NCBI GenBank assembly: GCA_030627085.1
Contig: DAOUSS010000086.1
Span: 1-6,439, forward strand
Direction of reading: 5' to 3'
Source of the DNA: Candidatus Stahliibacteriota bacterium
GTDB lineage: Bacteria; Hydrothermota; UBA3073
Length of the DNA: 6,439 nt
A program made the position numbers and the translations under genes. This document shows positions 5,185 to 6,439 of the stretch, piece by piece. Under the pieces are notes generated by a model. It did no database searches, was not told the origin of the DNA, and was given only the letters and a program-made list of their open reading frames with translations. Position 1 is the first letter of the stretch, and every line of letters starts with the position of its first letter.

Positions 5185-5208
5185 TCCTTTAACCTTTATC
5201 CTTTTTCC
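5181..5208 (+). repeat. 7-bp tandem array (TTTWWCC)
   Basis: Four exact-register units: TTTATCC, TTTAACC, TTTATCC, TTTTTCC. It overlaps the end of the 8-bp array by 4 bases and ends 18 bases before the stop of the EnvC-like gene. With the arrays at 5060-5109 and 5119-5184 it fills most of the 185-base holB/envC spacer, where no gene, strong promoter or terminator is apparent. Confidence 0.7.
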
Positions 5209-5226
5209 TTATTATTAATGATTGTG

Positions 5227-6294
5227 CTACTTAAGCAGGGTCAGGGGGTTAATAGCCCTCCCATCTCTCCTTATCTCGAAGTGGAGAGTTGGCTCCGATA
5301 CTGTGCCTGATGTCCCAACCCTTCCTATAGTTTCTCCTTGTTTTACCTTTTCTCTATTCATTACTTCAATGTTTGCGAGATGTGCGTAAAGGGTATGATA
5401 TCCATTTTCGTGGTCAATTATGACAATATTCCCATATCCGTAAAATCTACTTGCATATACGACCTTTCCATCATGGGATGCAACCACACTTGTCCCTTCC
5501 TTTGCTCTTATGTCTATTCCATTATTCAAAAGTTTTGTTCCATACACCGGGTCTATTACAGTTCCAAAGTTTGAAACGACAGTGCCATGTGCTGGCCAGA
5601 TAAACTTTCCAACCCTTCCCCTTTTTTCATCCTTTGCTGCTCTCCGCATGAACTCCTCAAGTTCTTCTCTTGAGCGTTTGAGTTCCGCTATAAGTTTCTC
5701 AACTCCTCCCTTTTTATCTTTAACGGTGTTTAATAATTTCCTCTTGGCTTTCTTTTGAGCAAGAATCTTATTTCTTACTGCTTTTTCTTCCTTCCGCAAG
5801 GCAAGTAGCTTCTTTAGTTCATCCTGCGCTATGTTTTTACTTGATAGGAGCGAATCCTTCTTGCCCGAGAGGCTATCAAGGGCAGACTTCTCGCATTTCA
5901 AAAAATGTTTTAGATAAAAGATGTTCTCTTCTTTCTGCCTGCACTGGACAATATCAGCAAAAGGCGGAATAGAAAGTTCCCTGTAAAGCAGGAGGATTTC
6001 TTCGTTAAGCCTGTTGTGCTTTTCATCTATGGATTTCTGTATTGTGAGGCTTCCCCTGCTCAAAAGTTCTATCTTCTCTCTTATCTTTTTTTCCTTCTTC
6101 TCCAGTTGTGAAAGTTTCTTCTTCTGCCTCTCCGCCTCTATGTCTATTTTCTCAAGTTCCTTCAGTATACTCCCTTCTTTCTTTTTGAGTGTCTCCAGTT
6201 CTTTCTGTGTTTCTTCCAAGTCCTTCTCTACCTTCTTGAGTTCTCCCTTGTAGTCTGCCGAGAAGATTAGAATAGATATGAGTATTCCAATCAT
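5227..6294 (-). CDS. EnvC-like coiled-coil protein with degenerate LytM (M23) domain
   Basis: 355 residues. A short hydrophobic start (residues 2-12) suggests export, though it lacks the usual leading Lys/Arg. Long Lys/Glu-rich coiled coils span about 15-105 and 133-225. The C-terminal LytM/M23 domain (about 232-355) begins FIWPAHGTVVSNFG and contains NNGIDIRAKEGT, YGYGNIVIIDHENGYHTLYAH and LHFEIRRDG. Active M23 enzymes use HxxxD and HxH. Here the first zinc His is Asn257 (Asp261 kept), the first His of HxH is Thr336 (His338 kept), and His305 is kept. The domain is therefore probably not a working peptidase but an activator of cell-wall amidases, as EnvC is at division sites with FtsEX. No ftsEX or amidase gene is in view. 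An in-frame stop at 6310-6312 makes ATG 6294 the only ordinary start, and no clear ribosome site precedes it. Role inferred; fold assignment firm. Confidence 0.87.
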   Translation of the reverse strand: MIGILISILIFSADYKGELKKVEKDLEETQKELETLKKKEGSILKELEKIDIEAERQKKKLSQLEKKEKKIREKIELLSRGSLTIQKSIDEKHNRLNEEILLLYRELSIPPFADIVQCRQKEENIFYLKHFLKCEKSALDSLSGKKDSLLSSKNIAQDELKKLLALRKEEKAVRNKILAQKKAKRKLLNTVKDKKGGVEKLIAELKRSREELEEFMRRAAKDEKRGRVGKFIWPAHGTVVSNFGTVIDPVYGTKLLNNGIDIRAKEGTSVVASHDGKVVYASRFYGYGNIVIIDHENGYHTLYAHLANIEVMNREKVKQGETIGRVGTSGTVSEPTLHFEIRRDGRAINPLTLLK

Positions 6295-6378
6295 AATTAA
6301 ATTGGGTGATTATGAAACATCTGACACCAAAAAGTGCTTATACTAAACTGTGTCCTCGTATTGTGTTTATCGTCTTCA

Positions 6379-6420
6379 TTTCTTTTGCTTGCCCAAAAGA
6401 AACGAAGCAAAGAAAAGGGC
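6379..6420. repeat. Hairpin / mirror-repeat element at window edge
   Basis: TTTCTTTTG (6379-6387) and CAAAAGAAA (6394-6402) form a perfect 9-base stem with loop CTTGCC. Overlapping this, 6395-6416 is a perfect 22-base mirror repeat (it reads the same backwards on one strand, centre CGAAGC), bracketed by GCCC (6391-6394) and GGGC (6417-6420). Related CCCAAAAGAAACGAAGC-type sequences recur between genes in various bacteria, as far as I recall. The spacer 6295-6378 shows no gene or clear promoter. Confidence 0.6.
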
Positions 6421-6439
6421 ACCCCGTATGTTTTTCTTA

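Noticed and set aside
5338..6253. Plus-strand Ser/Phe-rich frames opposite the EnvC-like gene
   Set aside because: Their composition is the antisense of Lys/Glu-rich coiled coil; no independent support.

Overview
The window is about 6.4 kb of bacterial chromosome with moderate-to-low GC in the genes. It carries four intact protein genes, all on the minus strand, and one broken gene on the plus strand. The gene set is housekeeping: methionyl-tRNA synthetase, a RicT/PSP1 protein, the DNA polymerase III delta' subunit, and an EnvC-like peptidoglycan hydrolase activator. The order holB - ricT - metG resembles the conserved Firmicutes block (holB-yaaT-...-metS). However, the secreted coiled-coil/LytM protein, the MetRS type (four Cys pairs, an STS-type KMSKS loop and a fused C-terminal tRNA-binding domain) and the repeat-filled intergenic DNA suggest an uncultivated candidate-phylum bacterium (WOR-3/Stahlbacteria- or Omnitrophota-like) rather than a Firmicute. 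That placement is an inference from general impression, not a search result.

Layout: 1-200 is repeat DNA (a REP-like palindrome, a GC-rich hairpin and a 7-bp tandem array). 201-556 (+) is a NifS/IscS cysteine desulfurase remnant whose two ends are joined out of frame, with the catalytic middle missing. 557-868 has no gene but is dense in signals: a perfect sigma70-type promoter, a 19-bp dyad at its start point, an AT-rich imperfect inverted repeat and a GC-rich hairpin followed by a T-rich tract. 869-2848 (-) is metG and 2855-3676 (-) is ricT. These two are co-transcribed (6-nt gap, with the metG ribosome site overlapping the ricT stop) from a second perfect consensus promoter at 3764-3792. 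3793-4126 is repeat DNA (a 47-bp direct repeat and an 8-bp tandem array). 4127-5041 (-) is holB. 5042-5226 holds three short-period arrays (10, 8 and 7 bp). 5227-6294 (-) is the EnvC-like gene. 6295-6439 has no gene and ends in a hairpin/mirror-repeat element.

The genes serve separate core functions: translation (metG), DNA replication (holB), an RNA-maturation/Fe-S cofactor role (ricT) and cell-wall remodelling (envC-like). The most distinctive feature is the intergenic DNA. Nearly every spacer is built from degenerate tandem arrays of 7, 8 or 10 bp plus small palindromes, and related units recur in different spacers and in both orientations. The other points of interest are the collapsed cysteine desulfurase, the apparently orphan perfect promoter behind it, and an EnvC-like LytM domain that has lost key metal and catalytic residues.
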